Shown: positions 43,968-56,394 of the stretch, one piece after another | How the letters are laid out: each line of letters starts with the position of its first letter | Position numbering within the stretch: position 1 is the first letter of the stretch | Position numbers and translations under genes: made by a program | Notes under the pieces: model-generated | What the model was told of the DNA's origin: nothing | The model's input: only the letters and a program-made list of their open reading frames with translations | Database searches by the model: none | Source of the DNA: Candidula unifasciata | Lineage: Eukaryota; Mollusca; Gastropoda; Stylommatophora; Geomitridae | Length of the DNA stretch: 64,000 nucleotides | NCBI GenBank assembly: GCA_905116865.2 | Contig: CAJHNH020000558.1 | Location: 1,115,114 to 1,179,113, forward strand | Reading direction: 5' to 3'

Positions 43968-44185
43968 TAGGGCTGTACCGAACTGTGGTTTTCACTATTC
44001 GGCAGAATACGAATAGCGGGACCAACTATTCGGCCAAATACGAATACGAATAGTGTATAGTGTATAAAATATGTCTAAAAAAACACACATTTATAATGTC
44101 AAATGTACGCTGAACTTTTACTTCACATAAAGTAGCACAGAATAGTCGTCTTCTTTTTTAGCATTCTGATCCCTTGAGGTTTACT
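43968..44185. repeat. ATTCGG-rich left end, copy B
   Basis: Starts TAGGGCTGTACCGAAC. Same order as copy A, including the inverted LINE tail, so the two were made by duplication of this segment. Confidence 0.85.
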
Positions 44186-44880
44186 GCTGCAGATATCACA
44201 CGTCTCCATTCATCTCTCTGGCTGGCCTTTTCTTCACAATTTGTGACACCAGTTGTTTGCAGATCTGGCTAGACATTATCTCTTGAACTTCTTTCTTGTC
44301 TGCCTCGTGGTCTATGCCCATTCCTCTCTCAGGTGTATACAGTTTTTACTTTTCTGTCATCTGACATTCTTTTAATATGCCCCAACCATTTTAGTGTGTT
44401 AGCTCTCATGATGCCAGTGACCAATGGTGATTTAAACATATTATGTGTTACGTTGTTGCTTCTGACTCTCCATTCCCCGCTGTTAGCATCTTTGATGGGT
44501 CCAAAGATTTGTCGTAGAACTGTTTTCGAAAACCTGTAAAAGGCCTCATCTCTTTTATTTCTGCTTTAAGTTTCAGAGCCAAATAAAACGACTGGTCTTT
44601 TCAACGTTTTATATATTTTGATCTTGGTGTTGCGAGACAGACACTTTGACTTTAGCAGATGTTGAAGGGCATAGTTCACTTTATTTCTAGATTGTATTTG
44701 AGATTGCATTTCTTCTCTCAGCATGTTGGAACAGTTGAAGTTTGCACCCAAGTACTTATATGTTTCCGTTCGTTTGATTTTCATATTAGCGACTTGTATG
44801 TGGCCGGAGTTTATATTCTTTCCATGTCTAGTTAGTATTCGCACAGAATAGTAAGCATTTAAAAACATTTTAAGTTCTGC
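44150..44880 (-). mobile_element. LINE reverse transcriptase C-terminal half
   Basis: 44566-44868 reads MFLNAYYSVRILTRHGKN, TETYKYLGANFNCSNML (YLG motif), RNKVNYALQHLLKSKCLS and KIYKTLKRPVVLFGSET. Stops interrupt the frame after GSET, and more decayed C-terminal text follows down to about 44200. Confidence 0.8.
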
Positions 44881-45019
44881 ATCTTTAAGTCAGTCCATGG
44901 TAGCTAATAACTAGGATTGAAAGGAATCCTTAGTATTATAACAAGTAACTAAACTTGGAAATTGTCACTGACAGCTTACTTAATGCAGGAAAGCTGCATT
45001 AGCTTTCAACAAAACAAAT

Positions 45020-45180
45020 CGTTCCATGTTGTCAGCATTAATCTTTGTATGCAGAAGTGGGTAAGGTAACTACTATTCGTATTCGGCTCGACCACAACTA
45101 TTCGGCCGAATACCGAATAGTAAATAGGTCCACTATTCGGCGCCGAAGCGAATACGAAGCGAATATTCGGTACAACCCTA
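45020..45180. repeat. ATTCGG-rich right end
   Basis: CTATTCGGCCGAATACCGAA, then AATATTCGGTACAACCCTA, the inverse of the left ends. Confidence 0.85.
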
Positions 45181-45332
45181 ATTAGAATGTGTATTTGCTG
45201 AATGGCAAATAAAGACAAGAATGTATTTGAATGTATTCTTGAAATAAAATTAAATGTGTAAATGATTATTTAAAAAGGGAACGGCTTTAAATGGTTTGAG
45301 GCACCACTGAGTTACCTTGTGAATTTTCTTAA

Positions 45333-45353
45333 CGGGGGGGGGGGGGGGGGGGG
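45333..45353. repeat. poly(G) tract
   Basis: About 20 G. Confidence 0.97.
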
Positions 45354-45539
45354 AGAGGGCACAGCCACCCCTCAGAACTATGCAGGTGGGGGCGGGGTGT
45401 CAGCGCCTCTCAGATTCCAGCGCCTAAGATAATGTACAGAGAGTGGAAACTTTCATCCTTTGCTGGTGTCAGTTTCCTGCGAGGTTTCTCTAATGACTAA
45501 GTGTTTAAAAAAAAAGGGATGGGGTGGTGGTGGTTTTAA

Positions 45540-45566
45540 GGGGGGGGGGGGGGGAGGGGGGGGGGC
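45540..45566. repeat. poly(G) tract
   Basis: G run broken by one A. Confidence 0.97.
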
Positions 45567-45569
45567 TTT

Positions 45570-46680
45570 GTAAAAGCAAACAAGCTCAAAAACATAAAAA
45601 TTCGAGTTTTCATGGGCTTGACTCATCCGAGATCTAAAATCTATGCGTGGTCGATTTGGCAACTGACTTCATTACGCTGATTTCCATAACGGTATGAGCG
45701 TCGACTACAACCCAGTAAGCGATGTTACACTTCTGAAAATAAAATGATCTAACAGAACCAACAGCCAACACACGTACTACCAATACAATGCAAAATAAAA
45801 GAAACGCATAGCTAATAATAATTAAAAAAAACAACATAATTTTGGAATGCACAATCTTTTTATTGAGTTAAACTGTTAAAATTGCCCACAAGAATACGCT
45901 AGGGTTCACTTAATGAATCGGCAGTTCTTTTGCATGTGGGTCATCAATAATTTTATAGGCCTACAACTATTAAAAAACGCACCATCTGATAACTATGTGT
46001 TTTTTATTTTTTTATTATTTTAACAGTACATTTTGGCTGCTTTGCAATGACCGGTGCAGGAGGCGTGAGTAATCCACTTTGAGATAGGCTTCATCTACGG
46101 GGGTTGTCTCCAAGGCACAGTTGCTATAGTCAAAATACGCAAATGAAAACTGTCTTTTACACACACACAGACAGACACGAGAGAGCATAACGGAAATTAT
46201 GCTTTAGAGGAGGTTACCGTACATTCAAATCGCTTACAATTACTGATGACCCAATCTTCTTCCTCTCCCCTGCTTCAAAAACCTGGAACCGAGTGCAGTT
46301 GTAATTGCTGCTTTGACTTAACATTCCGGATCACAGAAGCTGTGTTAATGTTCTGGGCTGTTGATCAAGCGATACATCTTGTAGAGTTAGTCATGCTCTC
46401 TATCAGGGAGTGTTTAGGACAAGGAGAATTGTGACAGAACTGTACTACTTGTTTAGCCAGAAATGTACAATTTTCCAGCGGTCTGGTTTTAAGTATGTCA
46501 GTAGGTTTGTTGGGTGCGATGGAGTGTTTGTATTCAGGGGAAAAAAAAGAGGGGGGGGGGGTGGGACGAGCTCTTGTTTATATGGTAATAAGCATGAATG
46601 TGTATGTTTCCGAGTGTCTGTGTGTCTTAAGAAAAATTAGCATATAGGAGAGACAAAGAAAGAGACAGACAGAAGGACAG
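45570..46680. other. unassigned interval
   Basis: Includes a weak 38-nt exon-like segment (46027-46064, TTTAACAG to GTGAGT) that fits phase 1 but not convincingly, and a G run at 46551-46561. No gene assigned. Confidence 0.35.
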
Positions 46681-46681
46681 A

Positions 46682-46954
<273 letters not shown>

Positions 46955-46959
46955 TTATA

Positions 46960-47530
46960 TAATCACACTTTGCAAGTTTACTAGACCAAACAAAACATTT
47001 GTTATTATGCACACCGTGCTCACTAGAATTCTCTACTTATTTTGAATTATATTTGGTGTTTTGCTTGGCACAGAACAAGTTGAAACTTCGTTCCGGTGCT
47101 GATTTGAACACAAAACCTCTGGGTCTTCAGGAAAGCATCTAGCTTTTGCACTGTTGCTTACGAGTCTGAATAAAATCTTAAATGAGACTAACAATTTATG
47201 TGCACCCAAAAATAGAACATACAGTGATTGACACACGTGTGGAGATTGTTTGTCAGTTCACATATGCAGCGATGCATGGTGATTATTTTGATAGCCTATC
47301 CACCAGTCAATGAAAAGTCTGCAACTCACGGGATACTAATGCTGTAAATGACCATATGACAGCGAAACGCCAATTAAAAGCGTGCCATTTTAATGTTTTG
47401 ATAAGTTCCACTTAATCAGTTTACTCAAGTTACTGTAAACATGCTAATTGTTTGCTTTGAATAAAAAAAGTGTCGGATGACCAGATCACTCTAGTGTTAT
47501 GTTAAAGTTATCAGACATTAATTAATACAC
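46960..47530. other. unassigned interval
   Basis: Nothing recognised. Confidence 0.45.
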
Positions 47531-47532
47531 GG

Positions 47533-47815
47533 AACTTCTTCTTCTTCTGCTTAGTGTTCACCAGCTGTAAACTCTGGTGGGAAATTTTGGTTGTTCATCC
47601 ACTTTCGGACTGCAGTCCTGTTCCAGAACTTGAGTGTTGCGTGTGCAACAGATCTGACTCATGTGTATGCAGACTGCTGGTTCCTTGCCTCTCAATCAGA
47701 CGCACTTCGACTTCAAAGGAAGCTCCTAATTATTCGACTCTTGCGACATGCCTTTGGGTAGGCAGTAGATCTATTCTTGTTTTCCCTTTAATAGGGCCCC
47801 GGCACCCACACGGTA
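47533..47815 (-). repeat. SINE-like S3 copy
   Basis: Begins TTCTTCTTCTGC (the reversed tail), then CCACTTTCGGACTGCAGTCC, CTTGAGTGTTGCGTGTG and TTGCCTCTCAATCAGACG. Confidence 0.8.
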
Positions 47816-47819
47816 ACAT

Positions 47820-49040
47820 GGAACTTAATGTGTGAGTATGACCTGGCTTGGTCCGAGGTACATGCTGCAGTTTCTACGTTTACATGTGGTGTGTGCGGTG
47901 CTAATCTACATTTTGATGTCTATTTTCACCTACATAAGCGCTAAAAAGTGGCAAGACTTGCTAGAGATTTCGATAGTCATACCTACCCACCTTGGCAGAT
48001 TTCACGTGAAGTGCCCCAGTGGAACTTACTGTTTTATAGTCTCAACTACAATGACGCCAGTACAAAGAAATCATAGGAAGGCTCTTAATGCCTCTTAATG
48101 ATTTTCTAGGGTGGGGACATAAAATAATTTAATCCTTGTTTCAGTGCTCAGTAATAATGATAACAGTAAAGTAGATGAGCCAACAGGTTCCGGCCATCCT
48201 ACTGGATGGGATTTCTAAGTTTGCCAGTTTTATTCGTGTGCGAATAGTGACTCTTAGAGTCAGTGGTTATCAGTTTCTGGCTGAGATTTGCTACTGTATT
48301 TATGTTCATCCGAATGGTGAAATCGTTGTTAGTTTTTCACACTGCAGTCCTAGAGAGTGATATTTAAGAAAAGCTCAGCTAGAGGACACACAAGACAACA
48401 CTGTCCTTGAACATGCCCTAGCAGAAGTCAGCAAGGTCATCTTTAATTATGTGCAGTTAGTAAAACAAATGTATTTCCTCCTCAACTCCTGACAAGCTCC
48501 TGGCAACGTCGGCTGTAGAATTTATGTTTGACTAGCTTAAGTGTTAATGTGTGTGCAGCTGGGGATAAGGAACTTGTCTCAACACCCAGTCTCGTTAATT
48601 AGACTATTGTTGGAAGACGCTAATTGATAATAGGACCCAGACTAAACTGTGGGTGTTTGCTAGAAGGAATTTGCTGCATTTTTTTCCCCGTTTTACTGTC
48701 AGCACAAATTACATTTACTCTATTAGGACGTTTCGTTTCTGCTCTCTCAAATTTTTGCATTTCCCTTTACAAATACATATGTATTGATAGTAATTTATTT
48801 AATAATGACGCTGTCTCCTGTACACACAAACCTATTGGTAATTTATTTACTCCTTACTGACGTTGTCTGTTGTACACATAAAAACATATTAGTAATTTTT
48901 TTAAATTCATCATTGACATCGTCTGCTGTCCACACAATAACAGATAAGTAATTAATTTTTTTCATTACTGACGTTGTCTGCTGTACACACAAATTCATAT
49001 TAGTAAATTTTTTATCATTGACCTTTTATTCTTTATTCAC
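47820..49040. other. unassigned interval
   Basis: AATTTATTTACTCCTTACTGACGTTGTCTG-type text recurs three to four times between 48780 and 49010 as a diverged 60-70 base tandem repeat. No gene. Confidence 0.45.
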
Positions 49041-49042
49041 CT

Positions 49043-49228
49043 TAGTTGCGTATCCTATACAGGATGTTGCAGAGCCAACCCCAGCAGCCCCTGGCTGTTG
49101 TGTGGTTTCTTTAGGCAAATGTACCTCCAGTAGTTTGCCATTGTACTGGACGGTCGGCCCTCTGATACCACTGTCGAAACCAAAGCATGGCGCATGGCCC
49201 GCAGCTGGGATCAAACTCGGCTATTCAC
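49043..49228 (-). repeat. SINE S2, 3' two thirds
   Basis: TTGCGTATCCTATACAGGATG to GCAGCTGGGATCAAACTCGG; the head is missing. Confidence 0.8.
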
Positions 49229-49229
49229 A

Positions 49230-49945
49230 AATTACATATTAGTTATTTGTTTATTTATTATCGACTTTTTCTGCTTTACTTGCAAATACATATTTGTAAT
49301 TTATTTGTTTATTACTGATAATTTTTTGCTGTAAACATAACTTGCTTTTTAGGAATGTCTTTTCTGGATGTCTTGATCTTTTGCCTTATATATAAGAAGA
49401 TTCATTTTCCCTGGGGAGGTGATTTAGAATAGTGGCAAGCACGACTGTCTGTCGGCTCCGACGTCATAGGGTTGGACCTTCATCGAGAGGAGTTTTCTGA
49501 ATTAAACTAGTTCCTGGTCGATTCAGCTAAAAGAACCAGGAAATGATATGGGACCAATATCAAATGGACAATGGTTACATCACTTATCCTTCTTAGGCTT
49601 GTATCAAAATACCCATCCACGCAAACCTGCAGAGATTGTCATACACTCTCATGACTCGTACTTCATTGAGTTCTGACAGTCTGGTAGTGAAACTTGAATA
49701 GAATATATGACAAGAGAACTATGCAGAAAGCCAGAGAAGAATATGGAACAAACACAGGACTTGTGTCATCAGCCACTATACGCTGCCGGATCTACTGAGG
49801 AGGGGAATCTTAGCACTGGTGGACTGAATGGTTTGATGTTCAATGAGAATAATCTGTCGACTGATTGACTGAACTGGATATTTCTCATTGATAGAGATAA
49901 AACAAAGTGAAACTTCAATAGAATAGATTTGTTTTATAGGAATTA
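49230..49945. other. unassigned; weak tRNA-like stretch near 49400-49480
   Basis: TAGAATAGTGGCAAGCACGAC followed by GGGTTGGACCTTCATC could be a worn tRNA-derived head. Not confirmed. Confidence 0.25.
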
Positions 49946-49948
49946 GTC

Positions 49949-50185
49949 GGCGTCTGTGGCTTAGGCGTTGCGAACGCGCTTCGTAATGCCGGGGTGCCAG
50001 GTTCGATTCCAGCTGTGGGCCTTGTGCCTTGCGTTGGTTTCGATAGTGGTATCGAGAGGCCGACTGTCCAGAAAGCTATTGCAAACTACTTGACGTAAAT
50101 TTGCCTAGAAAAACCAGAACAGCCAAAAATCTTAGGTTGGTTCTGCAACGTCCTGTATAGGATACGCAACAAACTTAACATAGGA
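49949..50185 (+). repeat. SINE family S2, reference copy
   Basis: Head GTCTGTGGCTTAGGCGTTGC (A box) and CAGGTTCGATTCCAGC, an exact B box (GGTTCGATTCC). The body includes ATCGAGAGGCCGACTGTCC, ending GGTTCTGCAACGTCCTGTAT. The match to Pol III boxes shows that S2 is tRNA-derived. Confidence 0.9.
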
Positions 50186-50189
50186 ATCA

Positions 50190-51335
50190 GAAATTTCAAT
50201 ATAATAAGATTATTTCTTAGAAAAAAAAAATAGGAAACTTTAAATAGAATGTGTCTATTTCATAGTAATAAAATAACGTTAAACTTCAACAGAATGTCTG
50301 GAAATCCGGTAATCTTAGTTTCAGCTTCATATCAAACAGGTCGTCTCATAGCTGCTCCCCACCTGTGCAAACGAAAATACAAAGAAGGTCCTTTACAATC
50401 CCTAGCTGAAAACAATTGACATAGACTGCAGTTTCAGCATATCCACTTGCATAAAAACGCATTAAAAGCATAAGGCAGCCATCAGAAGTGCTAAAACAAA
50501 CAGTCCAATATTAGAAATAAAGTTCTTCCTCGACGGAAGCAGCAATTACATACAGATCAGCAGTTGCATACTTGATAAATTTAAGTCACACAAGGCACGA
50601 CTAATTCTGAGACAACAGGCCGCCCACCATTTTCTGACAGTTCTGACAATACAACGTTGGTCGTATTCGAAAAACATTGCAAATAAAATCCGCAGCTCAC
50701 AGTGTATTACCATGCACTCGACTCAGTAGCTGGGCGACAAAATATATCCTTTCAGTCTACAAATGGAGGAAAATGCAACAGCCACCATCTTACAGAAGAA
50801 AAAAAAATTGCTACGACTTAAAGCAGTGGTCGTGCCTATCATCCACTTTGACCGGAAACTTCCTATGTCAATTTCATAGAAGTTACAAAAAAGTGAAACT
50901 TCAACAGACTATTTAATAATAAAACAAACAAAAACAAAGTGAAACTGGAATAGCATATGTCTTTTTCGTGAAAATTAAAACAAAGTGCAGCTTCACTTAT
51001 ATACACGTATGTTTGTTTCATGGAAATAAAACAACAGAGTGTTTGGGACATAATAAAAATAAAAATAAAACTTTATGAAAAAGGAGGGGGGGGGGGGGGG
51101 AGGAGAAAAAGAGACGTAGAATATTTTGGAATTAAAACAAGAAATGACATTGTTAAAAAACATATTCTTGTGGAAAACACCTAAAGTATGCGAGCAAGAA
51201 GTAGACAACGATACAAACTGGAGGACGACATCAAGATGTAGACCTCAGTAGTCTGTCAGTGTACAACCATGGAGAGTGAGGAGAGCAAGAGAAGGAGAAA
51301 AAAAAGAGAGAGTTGAGGAAACAGAACAGAAGAAA
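50190..51335. other. degenerate tandem region
   Basis: A motif like AATAAAACAAAGTGAAACTT recurs loosely from 49890 to 51040, roughly every 60-110 bases, suggesting an old satellite. A G run lies at 51087-51100. Confidence 0.4.
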
Positions 51336-51342
51336 GATTAGA

Positions 51343-51347
<5 letters not shown>

Positions 51348-51395
<48 letters not shown>
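51348..51395. repeat. (GA)n microsatellite
   Basis: About 23 dinucleotides; a second shorter run at 51416-51438. Confidence 0.95.
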
Positions 51396-51401
<6 letters not shown>

Positions 51402-51439
51402 TAGAATGACGAGAAGAGAGAGAGAGAGAGCGAGAGAGG

Positions 51440-52014
51440 CGGGGGCGGAGTTTTGGGTAGGGGAGAAAGAGCTGGAGTTTAATAAAAGATTAGAGGAGAG
51501 GGTAAGTGAGAGACTTTAGTCCCATTTAAGCTGTTTCTTCCTTTATTTGTATTTTATTGTCTCTGACCACCCGTGACTCTGCATACACCAGTTATAATTT
51601 GATTGTTTCTTCCAATCGTCCAGCTGCGCACTACTTTATACACCTTACCTTTTCGGAGACACTGCATTACAGTCACTACAATGGTTCATATGTGAGCGCC
51701 GTAGTCACAGCTTTGTGTTGCCCTGGAGGTTTCATTGAAATGACAGTTAGGTCCGGTTTTCCTGACACAGTGACATTGATGTGCACCATGCGTGGGATTT
51801 CTAAGCTGTAATGCTATCTTACCAGCGGTTTCATTGGCGCTAGAACGGTGGGTCTCAGGTTCTTGGAGTCCCCTCTCCGCTCCTTTCCTCAAGATAGTGT
51901 AAGTGACTAAGCGTCTCCCCACGCCTCCTCCCCCAACCATGCATAGTAGCTCTCTTTTTAGTTTGTTTCTATATTGTACTTTATTCCGAGTGCATTGTTA
52001 TATTTACTTGGTAC

Positions 52015-52015
<1 letters not shown>
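51440..52015. other. unassigned interval
   Basis: No gene or repeat identified. Confidence 0.4.

Positions 52016-52017
<2 letters not shown>

Positions 52018-52099
<82 letters not shown>
52018..52099. repeat. (TA)n microsatellite
   Basis: About 40 TA steps. Confidence 0.98.
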
Positions 52100-52102
<3 letters not shown>

Positions 52103-52775
52103 TAGTTGATTTCGGTCACACGCGTGAAGGAAAATTAAGTCCGTTGTGATGTGTATAAGGACTAGCTCCGTTCCTCAGCTCCGATGCCAAGCTTCTCTGT
52201 GCTGGTTCTACAGAACCTCATGCAAGACACCTACTGCACGTCCTCGTCGTGTGCTACTGATAATGTCTCAAATAATCAGAGCTGACAGGGGATTTCGGAG
52301 CTGGTGGCCCTCAGAGAAGTAGTGCCCAGTCTGGCTCTCATCAGCCCGTCCCCAGAATCAAGATTGAAAGCTTGTATCAAAACTCGTCAGATTAGTGATT
52401 AGAAAGGATTATCATCACAGCACTCCGGACAGATCCATAGGTGCTCCAATCTCCTCCTCAAAAGCTCCACAAACTAAAACGAAAGATGACGCCTGAGAAT
52501 CACTTTCTAACAAAACTCAGTTGGAACGTGAGCAAAGCCCGATTGCATAATGTAGCACCTTTCCTGTCAACTCTCAGTTAATAGTCTGTCGAGTGATGGA
52601 AAAACTGAACTACAGAGACTTTCTTTGAGGGCTGTCCAGCCGGCACGCAGTTGCCCTAAAGGGGTTCTCCAGGGGCAATATCTGTAGATAAAGAGATAAA
52701 GAGGTTACCACACAAATGAGGCAACGTCCCACACAACAATGGCCACAGTCATACTAGAGATAAGATCGACGTTTT
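52100..52775. other. weak LINE trace near 52395-52510
   Basis: ATCACAGCACTCCGGACAGA matches 12140-12165; probably a worn L-RNH-type relic. The rest is unassigned. Confidence 0.3.
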
Positions 52776-52779
52776 ACCT

Positions 52780-52940
52780 CGACGTCGGAGTACATAGGCC
52801 GCACACAAATAAGCCAATAAAAACTATTGTGCACGCAAAACTCAGGTCCTGGTACAGAGCCAAAAGTCAAAATTGACGAACAAACAGGACTTTCCGTCAA
52901 AATTCACAGCCAGTGAACACACACAAAAAGCGAAACAAAA
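52780..52940 (+). repeat. SINE-like S3, decayed
   Basis: CTCAGGTCCTGGTACAGAGC and GACTTTCCGTCAAAATTCAC follow the S3 order. Confidence 0.6.
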
Positions 52941-52994
52941 TATATATATACACACACGTATGTGTGTCCTTTAGCACAACCCTCAGTTGTAAAG

Positions 52995-53210
52995 TAAAGA
53001 TCCTTTTTCACGCCTTTAGGCGTATCGGGCATATGGAAAGGGCACCCATCATTTTACAGGCCAATTGGCACTAGGTGGGTAGTGTGGTCAGCATTATGCC
53101 GGCCGTCTTTACTTCACCAGGACATATATCCTGGTACCCATGTTAGGCCTAATCGACCTGCGACACCCCATACCAGGATAAAAATCCACGAAGCCAGCAG
53201 TGGGTTTTGA
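52995..53210 (-). repeat. SINE S1, diverged
   Basis: TTCACGCCTTTAGGCGTATC, GCACTAGGTGGGTAGTGTGG and GCCGGCCGTCTTTACTTC. Confidence 0.75.
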
Positions 53211-53223
53211 TGCCACTCTCACA

Positions 53224-53351
<128 letters not shown>

Positions 53352-53354
53352 TTT

Positions 53355-54245
53355 ATCTTTACCCTCTATAAAATGTGTAAGCGGGTGCTCCCACCGTTTC
53401 GTTCGTGACGGCGCCCCCGCCCGTCTTGATAACATAATCTGAGGTAACAGTATCTCTGTACAACACTAGGTGTCCTTTGAATGCCGACTTTGTGTCAGGT
53501 TATCACACTGTGCAGTCGGTTCGTGTGGAAACGCCCTTGGTATAAATGTTTTGTCATCTAGCGGCATGTCTTCCTCCTTTGGCGATGACATTGTAATGTT
53601 CGTTTATCACGAAGTAGCATAGCTGCTGCATGGAAGACCATCTGCATTGGAAAGGTTTGATTGTACATACGGCCGAAGACTGTGGACAAATATAATTACC
53701 ATTACCACACGGCAGAGATGATAAAAACATAGCTATTATTTATTTATGATTGTGAAGTTTCATGGTAGCACTAAAGCTGGGTTTAAGCCAACCTCCAATA
53801 CCTTCATTGCTTTTTAAAGACACATTACCACGTAATGCTCCTTCAGCTCTTTCGGGACCACCATGCGTTTCCTGCTTACTCTAAAGACAACATGCTGTTC
53901 TTGCATTCTTCTATAACACACAACAGCTACATTAGCTAGAGGTATCCATACTGTCAGTTTAACCCTTTCTGTCTCATAGTATTTTGCGTGTAACTACTTA
54001 GGACTTGAATATGTAATACTTTCAAGTACAACTTCTTAGAATAGAATAAGAAATAACTGTTTGGGAACAAAAAAGTTAATGTCCATCAACATTCATCGTT
54101 GTCTTCGCAAATGAAGACACAATAAGGCATATGGGCATGCTTGAAAATATTTAAGAAGGAGCGGTTGGGTCAAAGTTTTTGAGAAACGATCAAACTTGTG
54201 TAGGTCTCTAATTAAATTGGGTTAGGAGTGCAGGGATTGGCCAGG
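53355..54245. other. unassigned interval
   Basis: Nothing beyond short chance frames. Confidence 0.45.
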
Positions 54246-54249
54246 GGGC

Positions 54250-54845
54250 GGAGCCGGATCAGAAGTTCAAGTTATTATCTATAGAGATGGCTCTGTGTTG
54301 AGGCAGGAGTGCATGCGAGTTTCTAGCAAATATGAGTGGACAACCCTAAGTGCAAAAAAAAGCCTGGCATATAATATCAAAATATATAATTTGAGAAGAG
54401 ACTTGGAAGTAGTCAATGCAGCCTTCTGCTGGTTTGAAAACCAGTTGCGCACACAGGCCGTGATTTCAACGAAATTAAATGCTGAGAAAGATAGGACGGT
54501 AGGCTTTATGCAGAGTCGCAAGCATTGCATTAGAGGTCCTCAGCAGTTAGCGTCCTTTAGATAGTTTCTCCAGGTCATAGCGATGTGTTGGGAAACAAAC
54601 TGGCAGATAGATTGGCTGGTTCCGCACCACTTGGTGGCAAACTAAGGTATGACGAGCTAGATGCTGTCATGGCCTTTTGGGAGCGAGTGAACAGCGTGAT
54701 TCGTGAATAGACGACAAGAAAGAACGAGACGGATATACAATAACATTGCTTAATGTACCATAGGCGTTGGGACTCTGAGCTGACTGCTAAAGATGGAGAC
54801 GGAAACTTATTGCTGTGATTATGTCAGTTCTTTACTCAACTCAAC
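54250..54845 (+). mobile_element. RNase H-bearing LINE fragment (L-RNH), decayed
   Basis: IIYRDGSVLRQ (first Asp), YNLRRDLEVVNAAFCWFE (Glu position), then worn PGH and ADRL equivalents near 54575-54620 and the shared 3' end GACTGCTAAAGATGGAGACG. Same order as 18655 but with more damage. Confidence 0.7.
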
Positions 54846-54849
54846 ATTC

Positions 54850-56265
54850 AACACTGTCTTCATCTATATTTTTTAAATAGCGCTCACCTTATACTTCTTC
54901 GATACTGTTTTATTCGGTCACAGATGTTGCAGTCTATAGTTGCTTATTTTAATGTAAATGACTGCTACATTGTTTTTTTTATTTTTTTTTTTAAAAACAT
55001 TATAGTCGATCCTATCTTGTTTTATTGTTAGCTGTCGTGATGTTCTCTTACCGCAAGCTAGTAACTTTATCGTTGTGATGACTCCTGTTTCAGTAAGTGT
55101 AAACCCCCTCACGTTAAAATAGTGGGCTAAGACATAGTCTATGATGTAATATTATACAAAGAAATAACTAACTCTACATAAGTAATGGTAGGTAAATGTT
55201 GTCTCAGCAGAGCTGTTGTCATGTCAAAAACGAGTAATCTTGGATTAGATGTATGCGCGTCTAACTGCTATAATACACATCGATTGAAACATTAATTCTT
55301 CTTTTTATAGTCAATGCGATGTGACATTCGTAGTCATATCTATCCACAGCCTTCTGTCCTATGTACTTTCAGTTATTTATGGCACAGAGCATTTCTCATG
55401 TCATTTTGCCAGAAATGTCCAGCAACTTCTAATTTGGTTTTCTTCCGCTTGTGTTTCCCTCTAACTTTCACGATATACTTCATGTCTTTCCCTCCAGTAC
55501 AACTGTGCCATAACACTTAACAGTTGAACCTGGTTTCCGAGATTTGTAACTGCATCATTCTTATTCTTGAGATGTCATTTTTGCCGACTGCAAACCTGGA
55601 GGGGTTTAAAGCGGGAATATATATTATCTTCTTCTGATGCTGGTAATCCCCTCTCTTCGTAAAGTTAATTTCTGTCATGACGTCCTCGTCCTTTTTAATC
55701 TATTTATGGTATTCTGATCAAACTTAAGCTAGATGACAAACAGTTTATTGGAACTTCTGTGCCATGATACAAGTAACCATACTGCACCTATCCTGTGTTG
55801 CGGAGATAACGCCTGGTTGATTAAGGAAGCAGCGGCAGCGAAGTTGCTAGTATGTCTGGCTGCCTTTTCGATTTATTAATCTATGTTAGGGTATAGCAGT
55901 TTTTTTTTTTTTTTTTAATTCTCAGGGCAAATTTAGAATTACAAAAATGTTCGCGGGCCGTATAAAAAATAACTATAAACATACCCGGATTTCCTGGTAA
56001 CACTATATTTTTATGTGTGGAATAATCTAAGATTATAATCCCTCATAACGCCTATTGTCAGACACACTCACCCACTAAAGCTCTTCTATATATTTCTAAA
56101 TATGGTTGTTCAAGCTTTATATATATATTGAAAAAAAAAATAACTGTTAACATGCATAAGTGCCAAGTCAGCAGACAGGTACTGCCTCCCATCTGAGTTT
56201 GTCCGCAACACGCAGTTCTCTAGGAGGATGAAAGATTTGGCGACACAACTTTCTGGTTATCGTCG
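54850..56265. other. unassigned interval
   Basis: A T-run lies at 55902-55916. Minus-strand text near 54980-55110 (KLLACGKRTSRQLTIKQDR) loosely resembles a LINE endonuclease region; unproven. Confidence 0.35.
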
Positions 56266-56269
56266 ACGA

Positions 56270-56332
56270 AAAACATAACTTTTCACAGGAGTTTACTGCT
56301 GGTGAACGCGAAGAAAAAAAAGAAGAAGAGTC
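56270..56332 (+). repeat. S3 tail fragment
   Basis: AGGAGTTTACTGCTGGTGAAC followed by GCGAAGAAAAAAAAGAAGAAG is the S3 3' end. It abuts the poly(A) side of the FAU retrocopy. Confidence 0.6.
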
Positions 56333-56340
56333 GGTAAAAA

Positions 56341-56355
56341 TTTTTTTTGTTTATT
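56341..56355 (-). promoter_or_regulatory. poly(A) signal and tail of the FAU retrocopy
   Basis: On the minus strand AATAAA (56355-56350) is followed by C and A8. This copied polyadenylation site marks the 3' end of the retrotransposed mRNA. Confidence 0.7.
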
Positions 56356-56394
56356 GCATGAACATTTTCATTTTTTCAAATGTCATGATTCATT

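Larger units (their letters stand above)
39288..45180. mobile_element. 5.9-kb hAT-like composite bounded by 8-bp TSD
   Basis: Left end CAAGGCTGTATCGAAT (39288) and right end, read inverted, TAGGGTTGTACCGAAT (45180) align base for base over 16 positions with four transitions or similar changes. Directly outside lie identical 8-bp repeats ATTAGAAT (39280-39287; 45181-45188). Both ends continue into ATTCGG/CGAATA-rich subterminal repeats. A second left end lies inside at 43968. The interior now holds LINEs, minisatellites, GAA and CT arrays and a SINE; no transposase was recognised. Confidence 0.6.

Noticed and set aside
46027..46064. 38-nt exon that would fit after the signal-peptide exon
   Set aside because: Phase 1 entry is possible, but exit phase 0 does not fit the transmembrane exon, and the peptide is uninformative.
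47832..48098. 88-codon frame with hydrophobic stretch
   Set aside because: Starts right after an S3 SINE, with no homology or splice support.
51313..51519. Arg/Glu-rich frame
   Set aside because: Simple GA repeat.
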